A DNA stretch of 23,136 bases from an uncultured Collinsella sp. (GTDB taxonomy: Bacteria > Actinomycetota > Coriobacteriia > Coriobacteriales > Coriobacteriaceae). Both the position numbers and the translations under genes were made by a program. Positions 1 to 6,944 of the stretch are shown in pieces; within the stretch, counting starts at the first letter, position 1, and every line of letters starts with the position of its first letter. The stretch lies in NCBI GenBank assembly GCA_937958315.1, contig CALFGH010000002.1, positions 1 to 23,136 of the forward strand, read 5' to 3'. The notes below the pieces were generated by a model that was given only the letters and a program-made list of their open reading frames with translations, ran no database searches and had not been told where the DNA came from.

Positions 1-741
1 GGCCCGAGCATGGCGCCCGCCGCTCCCGCTGCGCCGACGCCTGATACCGATGGCGATGCGGGCGATAGCGGCGATACGGATGCGCCCTCGACCGATACGG
101 GCAGTGGTGATGCCGGTAATGGTGGGGCTGCGTCTGGTGACATTGTTTCTGGTGATGTTTCGAGCGATTCGTCGACTTCTGGTTCCGACGGCGCTACGGA
201 TGGTACGAATTCTGGCTCCACCGATGCTGGTGCTTCCAAAGGCGCTGGCGATTCCTCTGCCGATGCTGGCTCCTCTAAAGATTCTGACTCCGATGCTTCC
301 GAGAACGGTTCGAACGAGGGCACCGATGCTGGTGATTCCTCGGCAGAAGACAAGTCTTCTGCCGGCGAGCAGGTTGGGTCAATGCTGGGATGGTCTTTGA
401 TGGCGGGCATTAACGGCAGCTCTTCTTCTGATGAGGGAACTTCTGAGCAGGGTTCCGGCTCCAATGCCAACGGTGCTGCTGATCCTTCTGCCGGTGCGGG
501 CGCGAAGCAGTCCGTCGCCGATGCTCAGAAGACCGGTGACAAGGGCGGCACTACGACCACCGCAACGACTGCCACGACTAAGTCCTCGGGCGGCAACATG
601 CCCAAGACGGGCGACCTCATCGTTATGGCGAGCCTTGCGAGCGCGAGCCTGGCCACGCTGGGCGCCACGTCTATCGTGAGCGGTAAGCATAAACTTGATC
701 AGGAGAACAAGGCCGCTGGCGAGGACGGTTCCGAGGAGTAG
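1..741 (+). CDS. Cell-wall-anchored low-complexity protein, C-terminal part (5' end outside window)
   Basis: The reading frame is open to the left edge (Gly-Pro-Ser precedes the first ATG at 10), so this is probably the C-terminal part of a longer surface protein. About 190 residues are a linker rich in Ser, Asp, Gly, Ala and Thr, with a Thr-rich run just before the end. The sorting signal follows: MPKTGD (codons from 598), a hydrophobic helix of about 20 residues, then a short tail with Lys/His/Lys. This is the architecture of sortase substrates, with Met in place of the usual Leu of LPXTG. The protein would be covalently linked to peptidoglycan after secretion. No functional head domain is visible, so the role (adhesin, enzyme or other) cannot be told. 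The TAG stop at 739-741 is followed by a terminator. The internal ATG at 10 is unlikely to be the true start because no signal peptide follows it. Confidence 0.8.
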   Translation, partial: GPSMAPAAPAAPTPDTDGDAGDSGDTDAPSTDTGSGDAGNGGAASGDIVSGDVSSDSSTSGSDGATDGTNSGSTDAGASKGAGDSSADAGSSKDSDSDASENGSNEGTDAGDSSAEDKSSAGEQVGSMLGWSLMAGINGSSSSDEGTSEQGSGSNANGAADPSAGAGAKQSVADAQKTGDKGGTTTTATTATTKSSGGNMPKTGDLIVMASLASASLATLGATSIVSGKHKLDQENKAAGEDGSEE

Positions 742-773
742 CTTCTCGGTTGCTGAATAACTAAAGAGTTGGG

Positions 774-810
774 ACGGGGTCCGGCGCGAATGCATCGGGC
801 CCTGTTTTGT
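774..810 (+). terminator. Rho-independent terminator after the surface-protein gene
   Basis: A nine-pair stem (774-782 with 797-805, including two G-U pairs) encloses a 14-base loop and is followed by TTTTG. It lies 33 bases after the stop codon at 741 and would end the transcript before the next gene at 943. Confidence 0.6.
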
Positions 811-942
811 TGTGCAACGATTAGTTATGCCCCCTCACACCCCATGTTGCTACCGTTGCCCGATATGTTTGCGCGCTACATCAGTACGTGAGAGGCCGCC
901 ATTACAATTGGAATCGTGCTGCGATTTAGGGGGAACGTTGCA

Positions 943-2739
943 ATGTCTGAACAGGCAAATAATGGTTGTGCTGCCGGCTTTGGCGTACGTCTAATCGGCT
1001 GTACCGACGATGTGGTTTTGCCCATCGGCATGCACGACTATGCGGAGGCTCTTGGTTGCTGCGCGCTGGTCGACAAGACTATGTTTATTGCCGATATGCT
1101 GGATTGCGATGCGTCCGTTATGGTGTGCTGCCGACCCGAGGGTTTTGGCAAAAGCATGAACTTGTCGATGCTCAAGGCTTTTCTGGAGCATCCCGTGGTT
1201 GGTCATGCTTGCTGGAGCTTGTTTGCCGAAACTCAGATTTGGGATGCGGACGGCGGGCGCTATCGGGGCGAGTACGCCTGCTATCCGGTGATATCGCTGG
1301 ACTTTTCTGGCGCTGCGAGGCCTGGCGCCGCTGTTGCCGGCGTCGTGCGCGATGCTCTTTCGGGCGAGTGCACTCGCCTGTTGGCGCCCTTGGAGGCTCC
1401 GGATTTAGCTCGAGATAAAGTGCGTCACATCGAGCGCGTTGCGCGTGGCGTGGCGAGCGCGGACGAGGTTGACTCGGTGCTCGGTGTGCTCATTGAGCTG
1501 CTGGAGATGGCTTGCGATGAGCAGGTTGTATTGCTCGTTGATGGGTACGACGCGGCGTGGTCGCCCAGCGCGAGCGCGAGGGACGCTTCCGGCGCCGGTC
1601 CGGCGGAGCTGCTCGATCGCGTGCTGTTCGACGCCATTGCCACCGCGGGCCATTCGCTACGGTTGACGTGTCTGATGGGGGAGCGTCCCGGTCCTGCCGA
1701 AGCGGCGCTTTCTTTGCGCGGTTGCTCGTATTGTCTTTCGACGCCCCTTTCGACGCGGTGCGACCGTTGGTTCGGCTTTTCGGATGCCGAGGTCGAGGCT
1801 CTGCTGAATCATGCTGGGCGCGAGGAACACCTTGATGATGCGCGTGAATGGCTCGAGGGATATCGGTTTGGCAGGGCCTATTGCTCGAGTCCGGCGCGTG
1901 TGATCGGTTTTCTGGACCGAGGCTGCACGGCGCCTGTGCGAGCCGATCTGTATGGGTATGCCGATTGCCTAAGTAGAGTAGTTTGTGACTGGAATCTTGA
2001 TCGCCTTTCGGCTCTGTTCGATTTGCTCGAGGCCCATGGATGCGTTGAGGTCCCAGTCTGTTTGGGTGCTGCGGGGCTAGAGGCCTCGTCTGATGATGGC
2101 CTGTGGACGGCGCTGTATCTGTCCGGTTTCCTGACGACTGATATGACTGAAGAACCGGAGCATGACAGCTGCACCCGTGCTCTGCGGTTGCCCAATAACG
2201 AGCTTCGTCAGACCTTTCGTCTGGTGATTATTGATTGGTTTGAGCGTGCTGCCGAGGACGTTCGAGATGTCGATGCGTTTCGAGACGGGTTGTGCCGTGG
2301 GGACGAGGATGCGGTAAAGCGGGCGTTAGACCGCATCCTGGGAGATGCGGGAATCGGTGTGAACAACCCAGATGCGCAGCTGCCATATCACCTGCTCTTG
2401 CAGGGGCTCTGCTTTGGATTGCCGGGCTATGCCAATCCTGCCTCGAGGCGAAAGCGTGGCGCGGATCGCTGGGACATCCAGGTATTTCCTACGGGCACCG
2501 TGTTTGACGTGGCAGACACGATCGGCATGCTCGACGAGCGTCCGCTGATAACGGTCAACATGATGTATGACCCCGGCGTAGACGCGCTCGGCCTGGAGCT
2601 GCTGGCCGTTCAGGCACTGCTCGACATAGAGCGCGACGGCATCGACAAGATTCGCGTACCGCGACCCGGTGTGGGCCGCATGCGCTGGGGATTCGGGTTT
2701 GACGGGTGTCGTGTGGCAGCGGTGTGCCAGCGGCTGTAG
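943..2739 (+). CDS. AAA-ATPase-like / DUF1703 family protein, probably inactive
   Basis: The N-terminus matches the AAA-ATPase-like family (PF09820): LPIGMHDY, then VDKT, then the P-loop RPEGFGKS at residues 64-71. A C-terminal region matches the DUF1703 PD-(D/E)XK-like nuclease domain. The family, common in gut bacteria, has no settled function. Two catalytic elements look lost. Walker B reads LLVDGYD (D200, G201) where relatives have DEYD. The nuclease Asp is kept (WDI, D511), but the usual E-x-K strand reads ITVNMM near residues 536-541. The ATG at 943 is chosen over GTG 916 because AGGGGG at 928-933 sits 9 bases ahead of it. The length, 598 residues, is usual for the family. It is a single gene with its own upstream gap, and the next gene is convergent, starting its 3' end 9 bases later. 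ATP binding may remain; hydrolysis and DNA cleavage are doubtful. Confidence 0.8.
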   Translation: MSEQANNGCAAGFGVRLIGCTDDVVLPIGMHDYAEALGCCALVDKTMFIADMLDCDASVMVCCRPEGFGKSMNLSMLKAFLEHPVVGHACWSLFAETQIWDADGGRYRGEYACYPVISLDFSGAARPGAAVAGVVRDALSGECTRLLAPLEAPDLARDKVRHIERVARGVASADEVDSVLGVLIELLEMACDEQVVLLVDGYDAAWSPSASARDASGAGPAELLDRVLFDAIATAGHSLRLTCLMGERPGPAEAALSLRGCSYCLSTPLSTRCDRWFGFSDAEVEALLNHAGREEHLDDAREWLEGYRFGRAYCSSPARVIGFLDRGCTAPVRADLYGYADCLSRVVCDWNLDRLSALFDLLEAHGCVEVPVCLGAAGLEASSDDGLWTALYLSGFLTTDMTEEPEHDSCTRALRLPNNELRQTFRLVIIDWFERAAEDVRDVDAFRDGLCRGDEDAVKRALDRILGDAGIGVNNPDAQLPYHLLLQGLCFGLPGYANPASRRKRGADRWDIQVFPTGTVFDVADTIGMLDERPLITVNMMYDPGVDALGLELLAVQALLDIERDGIDKIRVPRPGVGRMRWGFGFDGCRVAAVCQRL

Positions 2740-2748
2740 GGGTGTCCG

Positions 2749-3768
2749 CTACTCTGCGTCCTTCATAGGCGGCATGGGCTTCCAGTTGGGGTCCTTGATG
2801 ATCTTGCGGGCATCTTTCATGCCACGGCGCAGCGCCGGGATGCCGGTCTTAAAGCACTTGTCGACCGCTGCCAGACGAATGAACTCCTTGCAGAAGGTCG
2901 CGGCGTTGCCCAAGCGGAACAAGATGGGGTGGTAGTCGCCGTAAATCTGCATGTAACGGGCCAAAAAGCCGCGATTGCGCATGATGTAGTAGCGGTTGGT
3001 GTCGCTCGTTGAGTTGAGCTGGCGTTTGCCGGCGATATCCCAGTTAGAGACGGCGCGGGCACGCTTGAGCACCACGTCGGCAACCACGGCGGCGGGGAAG
3101 TGCTGGCTGGCAACATAGCCGTAGCAGGCATCGTCGCCGTAGATGAAAAAGCGCGCATCGGGCAGGCCGATCTTGTCGACAACGCGGCGCGAGAACAGGC
3201 CGCCTTCAAAGCACAGCTGGTTCATGGCGCGGTAGCCCTCGGGGCCCAGGTCCCACTTAGCGATGGGGTTGGGGATACCAAGCGAAAGGATAAGCTGGTA
3301 CTGCCAAAAGAAGGCGCCACCGTCAAAGTCCAGGCGCGAACCCTGGATGACGTCGTAGCGGTCCGCCCACTTGGCCAGGCGCTCAATGCCCTCGGGGATG
3401 ACGAGTACGTCGTCGTCCATCACCCAAAACCACTGGGCGCCCAGGTCGTAGGCGCACTTGGTGCCGGCGGAGAAGCCACCCGCGCCGCCACCGTTTTCAA
3501 GCTGCGGCGCGTAGATAACGCGGTCGGTGCCACCCTTTGCGTCGGGCTGGTCGGTGTCGATGCCCCACAGGTTGGCGAGGCGCTCGTTGAATGCGACGCA
3601 CATGGCTTCGGTCTCGCGCGAATTCTCATTGTCGACGATCACGATACGCCAAGGCGTTGCCGTGAGCTCGGTCATGGAGTCGAACAGGTTGGCCAAGAGC
3701 TCCTGGCGCTTGTACGTAACGACAACGATGGCAAGCTTGTCGATGGGGGCGGGAAGGGTGGAAGTCAT
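2749..3768 (-). CDS. Family 2 glycosyltransferase, galactofuranosyl/rhamnosyltransferase-like
   Basis: A GT-A fold glycosyltransferase of 339 residues. The nucleotide-sugar fold begins with LAIVVVTYKRQ near residue 12. IVDNENS follows, then a Gly-rich NGGGAGGF segment, and the metal-binding acidic cluster DDD at 118-120 (MDDDVLV). FIYGDDACYGY further on resembles the acceptor/base region of GlfT- and rhamnosyltransferase-like GT2 proteins. There is no membrane segment, so it should act at the cytoplasmic face on a lipid-linked glycan. The ATG at 3768 is preferred over the in-frame start 63 bases upstream because AAAGGA lies about 11 bases ahead and the extension has no family similarity. It is transcribed alone and convergently with the AAA-like gene. 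Donor and acceptor cannot be assigned. Confidence 0.88.
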   Translation of the reverse strand: MTSTLPAPIDKLAIVVVTYKRQELLANLFDSMTELTATPWRIVIVDNENSRETEAMCVAFNERLANLWGIDTDQPDAKGGTDRVIYAPQLENGGGAGGFSAGTKCAYDLGAQWFWVMDDDVLVIPEGIERLAKWADRYDVIQGSRLDFDGGAFFWQYQLILSLGIPNPIAKWDLGPEGYRAMNQLCFEGGLFSRRVVDKIGLPDARFFIYGDDACYGYVASQHFPAAVVADVVLKRARAVSNWDIAGKRQLNSTSDTNRYYIMRNRGFLARYMQIYGDYHPILFRLGNAATFCKEFIRLAAVDKCFKTGIPALRRGMKDARKIIKDPNWKPMPPMKDAE

Positions 3769-3842
3769 GAACGAGAATATCCTTTCGCGTGGGCAGCATT
3801 TCGGCCCTGCGGAATAAACAACGTATCCCATTGGACATGACT

Positions 3843-3848
3843 ATTGTA
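3843..3848 (-). promoter_or_regulatory. Possible -10 box for the minus-strand glycosyltransferase
   Basis: TACAAT on the minus strand, about 75 bases upstream of the ATG at 3768. No good -35 box is seen at the usual spacing, so support is weak. Confidence 0.3.
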
Positions 3849-3950
3849 AGCGTAGGTAGGCGCCCGCGGTTAATGTTCCACTAATCACCAAGAACGTTTG
3901 CTACAAGCCTGGTTGACGTGCGTGCGCGGCGAGATTGCAAGCGCGCATTG

Positions 3951-3959
3951 TGGTATTAC
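3951..3959 (+). promoter_or_regulatory. Possible extended -10 promoter for the membrane protein gene
   Basis: TGGTATTAC fits an extended -10 element (TGn followed by a TATAAT-like hexamer). Transcription would start near 3966, which favours translation from GTG 4006 rather than from 3964 or 3976. Confidence 0.3.
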
Positions 3960-4005
3960 ATAGGTGCCGAATCCCGTGGACGCGATCTTTGTGTTTGGAT
4001 GCCCT

Positions 4006-5346
4006 GTGAATAAAACTCGTTTAGCTTCCTTTGCCGATAGCCTTCCCGTCAAGGTCATGTTGCTGTTTTTGGTTCTTCAGGCCGCATTTGTCCTGAGCAA
4101 TACCGCGGCAAATTGTCTGCCGAGGCCCGTCATCGAGTCGCATGTGCAGGGTTCGGAGTCCTCTGCCCTGTTGTCTGACATGTATGTCTACGACCACCGT
4201 GTTGCAGCTGGTCCTGTTTGCTTTGATAACAATCGCTTTATCATTGAAGTCGCACAGCAAAAGGACCAAGGTTCTCCATTTAAGACGATGACTGTTGCCG
4301 AGATCGATGACGTTACGAAAGCCGGTGGGATTACGCATCAGCAGTACTACCGGTATTGGCATGGATGGCAGCTACTTACGAATGTCTGCCTGTTTATTGG
4401 TGGTATCGACGTTGTCGTGGTGCCTGCGGCCGCTCTGGCGATTGCCGGCTCCGCTTGCGCTTACGTTGCCTTGCGGAAGCGATTTTCAAAGCCATTGACG
4501 TTGGGGTTCCTTGCAATCCTGCTGTTCTCGACCAATCTGTTTTTCAATTTTATCGGTGATCTGCTGCTGTGCATCTCGTTCTTTGTGGCGCTCATCATGA
4601 TGTCTTGCATGAGCTTTCGTTTGGGCTCGGCCCCGAACGCACGGGTTTTCACAAGCCGCCTTGTCCTTTGGTCGATAGCGACGGGCGCCGTGTTTTCGTT
4701 TCTTGACTTTTTAACGATTCCTGCCGCAGTTGTCGCCCTGCATTGCTTTTTCGCCTTCATTGCGCTCCCCAAGGATGAGCGCCCCAAGCGTTGCGTCGTC
4801 ACGATGCTGCAGGCGCTCTTTGGGTTTGGGCTTTCTTTTGTGTTTACCTGGGCGATGAAATGGGTTGTCGCGGCGTTTGTGCTGGGCTGGGACGAGGTCT
4901 TTTCGAACGTTCTGGGCGAGATGGGCCTTTGGTCTGCGCATGGGACTTCGTCACTGTTGCCCCAGGCTGACTGGCCTCAGATTTTGAAGGAGTTTTATTG
5001 CATGAGCCCGCAGCTGTTCGCCATTTGCTCAACTGCCGGTTATGCGATGATCTCGAACGTCGTTTGCCTTGTTTCGTTTGCTGCCGTATTGGCGATTTGG
5101 ATTGCCGTGCTCGTTTGCTCGATACGGGGCGGCGCGCAAGGCGGTCGTCGTCGAAAGGTGTTGATCCAGTCGCTGCTCATGGCACTGCCTCTGATTGTTG
5201 TTCTGGGTTATTTCGTTTTTATGCATGACCATGCGATCGTTCATATTCCGGTATTTGGCTGCAAGAACTGGGCGATTGTATTTGTGGTTTTATTTGCTTC
5301 GGGTGTTAGCGCGCTTCGTGGTCTGAGGAGTCAGAAGGTCGTTTAG
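4006..5346 (+). CDS. Polytopic membrane protein of unknown function, possibly GT-C-like
   Basis: About 446 residues with roughly nine hydrophobic segments. A first helix (near residues 13-33) is followed by a long, probably external, loop of about 90 residues containing the aromatic sequence YYRYWHGW, and then by a helix-rich remainder. A single early external loop followed by many helices is typical of GT-C glycosyltransferases, which use lipid-phosphate sugars. An Asp-containing catalytic motif could not be identified, so this is a suggestion only; a polymerase or another envelope enzyme is equally possible. The start is uncertain: GTG 4006 has GGA six bases upstream and gives a normal cytoplasmic N-terminus, whereas in-frame GTG 3964 and 3976 add an unusual stretch. 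It converges with the minus-strand genes at 5343-6597. Confidence 0.7.
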   Translation: MNKTRLASFADSLPVKVMLLFLVLQAAFVLSNTAANCLPRPVIESHVQGSESSALLSDMYVYDHRVAAGPVCFDNNRFIIEVAQQKDQGSPFKTMTVAEIDDVTKAGGITHQQYYRYWHGWQLLTNVCLFIGGIDVVVVPAAALAIAGSACAYVALRKRFSKPLTLGFLAILLFSTNLFFNFIGDLLLCISFFVALIMMSCMSFRLGSAPNARVFTSRLVLWSIATGAVFSFLDFLTIPAAVVALHCFFAFIALPKDERPKRCVVTMLQALFGFGLSFVFTWAMKWVVAAFVLGWDEVFSNVLGEMGLWSAHGTSSLLPQADWPQILKEFYCMSPQLFAICSTAGYAMISNVVCLVSFAAVLAIWIAVLVCSIRGGAQGGRRRKVLIQSLLMALPLIVVLGYFVFMHDHAIVHIPVFGCKNWAIVFVVLFASGVSALRGLRSQKVV

Positions 5347-5492
5347 CCGTTCACATGGGCCTTGATGGCGTCGACCACGGCCCTGCGTACGATATCCATG
5401 AGGAGCAGGACAAGCGCGAGGCAAAGGCTCATAAGGATTCCGAGCAAAATAGCGCCGGCTGGACGGGGCTCTCCCGAGGCGAAGGATATCAT
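5343..5492 (-). CDS. Possible small single-pass membrane protein (49 residues)
   Basis: The ATG at 5492 lies 4 bases after the TAG of the upstream glycosyltransferase (stop at 5497), a spacing that suggests translational coupling. The product has a short N-terminus (MISFASGEPRP), one strongly hydrophobic helix of about 20 residues, and an amphipathic basic tail beginning DIVRR. Its stop overlaps the stop of the convergent membrane-protein gene by 4 bases. No clear Shine-Dalgarno sequence is seen and I recognise no family. It may be a chance open frame, or a displaced C-terminal membrane anchor of the glycosyltransferase. Confidence 0.4.
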   Translation of the reverse strand: MISFASGEPRPAGAILLGILMSLCLALVLLLMDIVRRAVVDAIKAHVNG

Positions 5493-5496
5493 CAGA

Positions 5497-6597
5497 CTAT
5501 TTTCCAGCGCGTGCGTTGTATGAACCAAAGTGCGATGTGATCATTTTTAGAGTCTGCTTGGGGCCCTTGTTCCATACGTTATACAAGCCCTCGCCCACGA
5601 GGTCCTTGGCGTATGCGCAGTAGCTGATTTTAGGGTTGGCGATGCCCATATACTCGGCATAGAGCTTTTTGGCCGCGGGAGTAACGCGAGGATTGGCAAA
5701 TACCAGCTCTTGCGGCATGCGTTCGAACATCCTGTGGATCGCCCGCTCGATTTCGGGGTGGCCTTCAATTCCGGTGTGCTCAATCATGATGCCCATATAG
5801 GTGAAGCCACGTGTGATTTGGGGTGTCCAAACGGCGGGGTCGGTGACGTTGAGCCGCTCAAGAATATCGACCATATCGTTCCAGCGATTAAACGGCATCA
5901 AGGGGTCACGCTTGGCCAGAGCAGCCGCCTTTTCGGGCGTTTCCTCGCGGTAGCAGTAATACGGCTTGGGCCAGTAAGCGATCGCCTTTGCCTGGCATAG
6001 CGTTTCGACAAGGAATGGATTATCGGCCCAGCCCGCACCGGGGATTTCCTTAAACCAGATATTGTTTTGCAACAGGAAGTCGCGATGATAGATTGCCGAC
6101 CAAATGGACGGATGATGGGCCAGCAGGTGTGGAGCGTCGTGAATGGTGAATGGTTGCCGAGGCGGTTTAATGCGACCGCGATATGCGCAGTGTAGTTTGA
6201 CCTCTTGGGGAGTATCGGGGTTGCGAATGATCCAATACGGGGTCTCAATAATATCGAGCTTGTTCGGATCGCCAAATTCGCGTTTGGCAAAGGCAAGCAT
6301 GTCGGAGTACATTCCGGGCTCGATCCAATCATCGGGCTCGAGGATGGCAATCCAGTCGCCCTTTGCCTCGCGAATGCCCAGATTGCAGGTTGCGCCGTAA
6401 CCCTGGTTTGCCTTGTCGATCACTCGAACGCGTGAGTCGCGCGCAGCGAATTCTTGCATAACGGCGAGCGAGTTATCGGTGGATCCGTCGTTGATGGCGA
6501 GGATCTCCAGCTCGATTTTGTTTTCGTTTAATAGACTGCCTATAGCCTGAGAAAGATACGGCTCGGCATTGTAAGTAGGCACGATTACGGTCAGCAT
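5497..6597 (-). CDS. Family 2 glycosyltransferase
   Basis: A 366-residue GT2 protein. The N-terminal GT-A domain shows VPTYNAE at 6-12, INDGSTDNS at 35-43 and the acidic metal site EPDDW at 87-91. NQGYGATCNLG at 64-74 is the usual donor-site segment. The C-terminal 250 residues are soluble and resemble those of capsule and teichoic-acid glycosyltransferases, with no membrane helix. It should work in the cytoplasm on a lipid-linked glycan. The ATG at 6597 is preceded by AGAGAAAG. Transcription probably starts from the TATAAT at 6629-6634 (minus strand), next to a large inverted repeat that could be an operator. Donor and acceptor are unknown. Confidence 0.88.
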   Translation of the reverse strand: MLTVIVPTYNAEPYLSQAIGSLLNENKIELEILAINDGSTDNSLAVMQEFAARDSRVRVIDKANQGYGATCNLGIREAKGDWIAILEPDDWIEPGMYSDMLAFAKREFGDPNKLDIIETPYWIIRNPDTPQEVKLHCAYRGRIKPPRQPFTIHDAPHLLAHHPSIWSAIYHRDFLLQNNIWFKEIPGAGWADNPFLVETLCQAKAIAYWPKPYYCYREETPEKAAALAKRDPLMPFNRWNDMVDILERLNVTDPAVWTPQITRGFTYMGIMIEHTGIEGHPEIERAIHRMFERMPQELVFANPRVTPAAKKLYAEYMGIANPKISYCAYAKDLVGEGLYNVWNKGPKQTLKMITSHFGSYNARAGK

Positions 6598-6628
6598 TCA
6601 AACACTTTCTCTAGGCGATTTTGGAAGA

Positions 6629-6634
6629 ATTATA
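6629..6634 (-). promoter_or_regulatory. -10 box of the 5497-6597 glycosyltransferase promoter
   Basis: TATAAT on the minus strand (ATTATA on plus), a perfect consensus. Transcription would begin about 25 bases before the ATG at 6597. The expected -35 position falls within or against the inverted repeat at 6648-6693; no good TTGACA match is present. Confidence 0.5.
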
Positions 6635-6647
6635 CCTAATTGCGTTT

Positions 6648-6693
6648 GCAACGGTTTTAGTTGCATATGAGTGAAAGCAACTAAAACAGTTGC
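6648..6693. promoter_or_regulatory. 17-bp inverted repeat, candidate operator
   Basis: GCAACGGTTTTAGTTGC (6648-6664) and GCAACTAAAACAGTTGC (6677-6693) are reverse complements with one mismatch, separated by 12 bases. Each arm also begins with GCAAC and ends with GTTGC, so each is itself a partial palindrome, as expected for paired binding sites of a dimeric regulator. It overlaps the -35 area of the minus-strand promoter. There is no T-run on either side, which argues against a terminator. Confidence 0.5.
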
Positions 6694-6897
6694 GTCGTTC
6701 TTCGCCGGAGCCTCGCGTAAATCGGGTCAAAAAGCGGCTAACTTCGAATACTGTTTCTTTGTTTTGATTTACGGCCTGATGGATTGCGTGGGCCAAAATA
6801 CATTTAAATCAATCTAACTTGTAGCACTCTATATTTGCTTTGATTTTCTGGGAAGTGCTTTTGCGGTTGGCTTGCTGCTCATGGGCTCCACCTGCCT

Positions 6898-6903
6898 TAT
6901 AAT
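6898..6903 (+). promoter_or_regulatory. -10 box of the autolysin promoter
   Basis: TATAAT lies 41 bases ahead of the ATG at 6945. The best -35 candidate, TTGCTG at 6872-6877, is 20 bases away, which is long, so the promoter may depend on an activator or on another sigma factor. Confidence 0.4.
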
Positions 6904-6944
6904 TTCGAGAGCATCACCTGTACTTGTATCTGATGGGGATTGGT

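Larger units (their letters stand above)
6598..6944. other. Divergent intergenic region (347 bp)
   Basis: The region separates the minus-strand glycosyltransferase from the plus-strand autolysin. It holds a candidate promoter for each direction (6629-6634 and 6898-6903) and a large inverted repeat (6648-6693). The remaining part, 6694-6890, is AT-rich and shows no convincing gene. A 61-codon minus-strand frame across the repeat has no family resemblance and no ribosome-binding site. Confidence 0.6.

Noticed and set aside
3100..3840. 246-codon plus-strand open frame
   Set aside because: It lies opposite the glycosyltransferase at 2749-3768, which has clear GT2 motifs. The plus-strand product resembles nothing.
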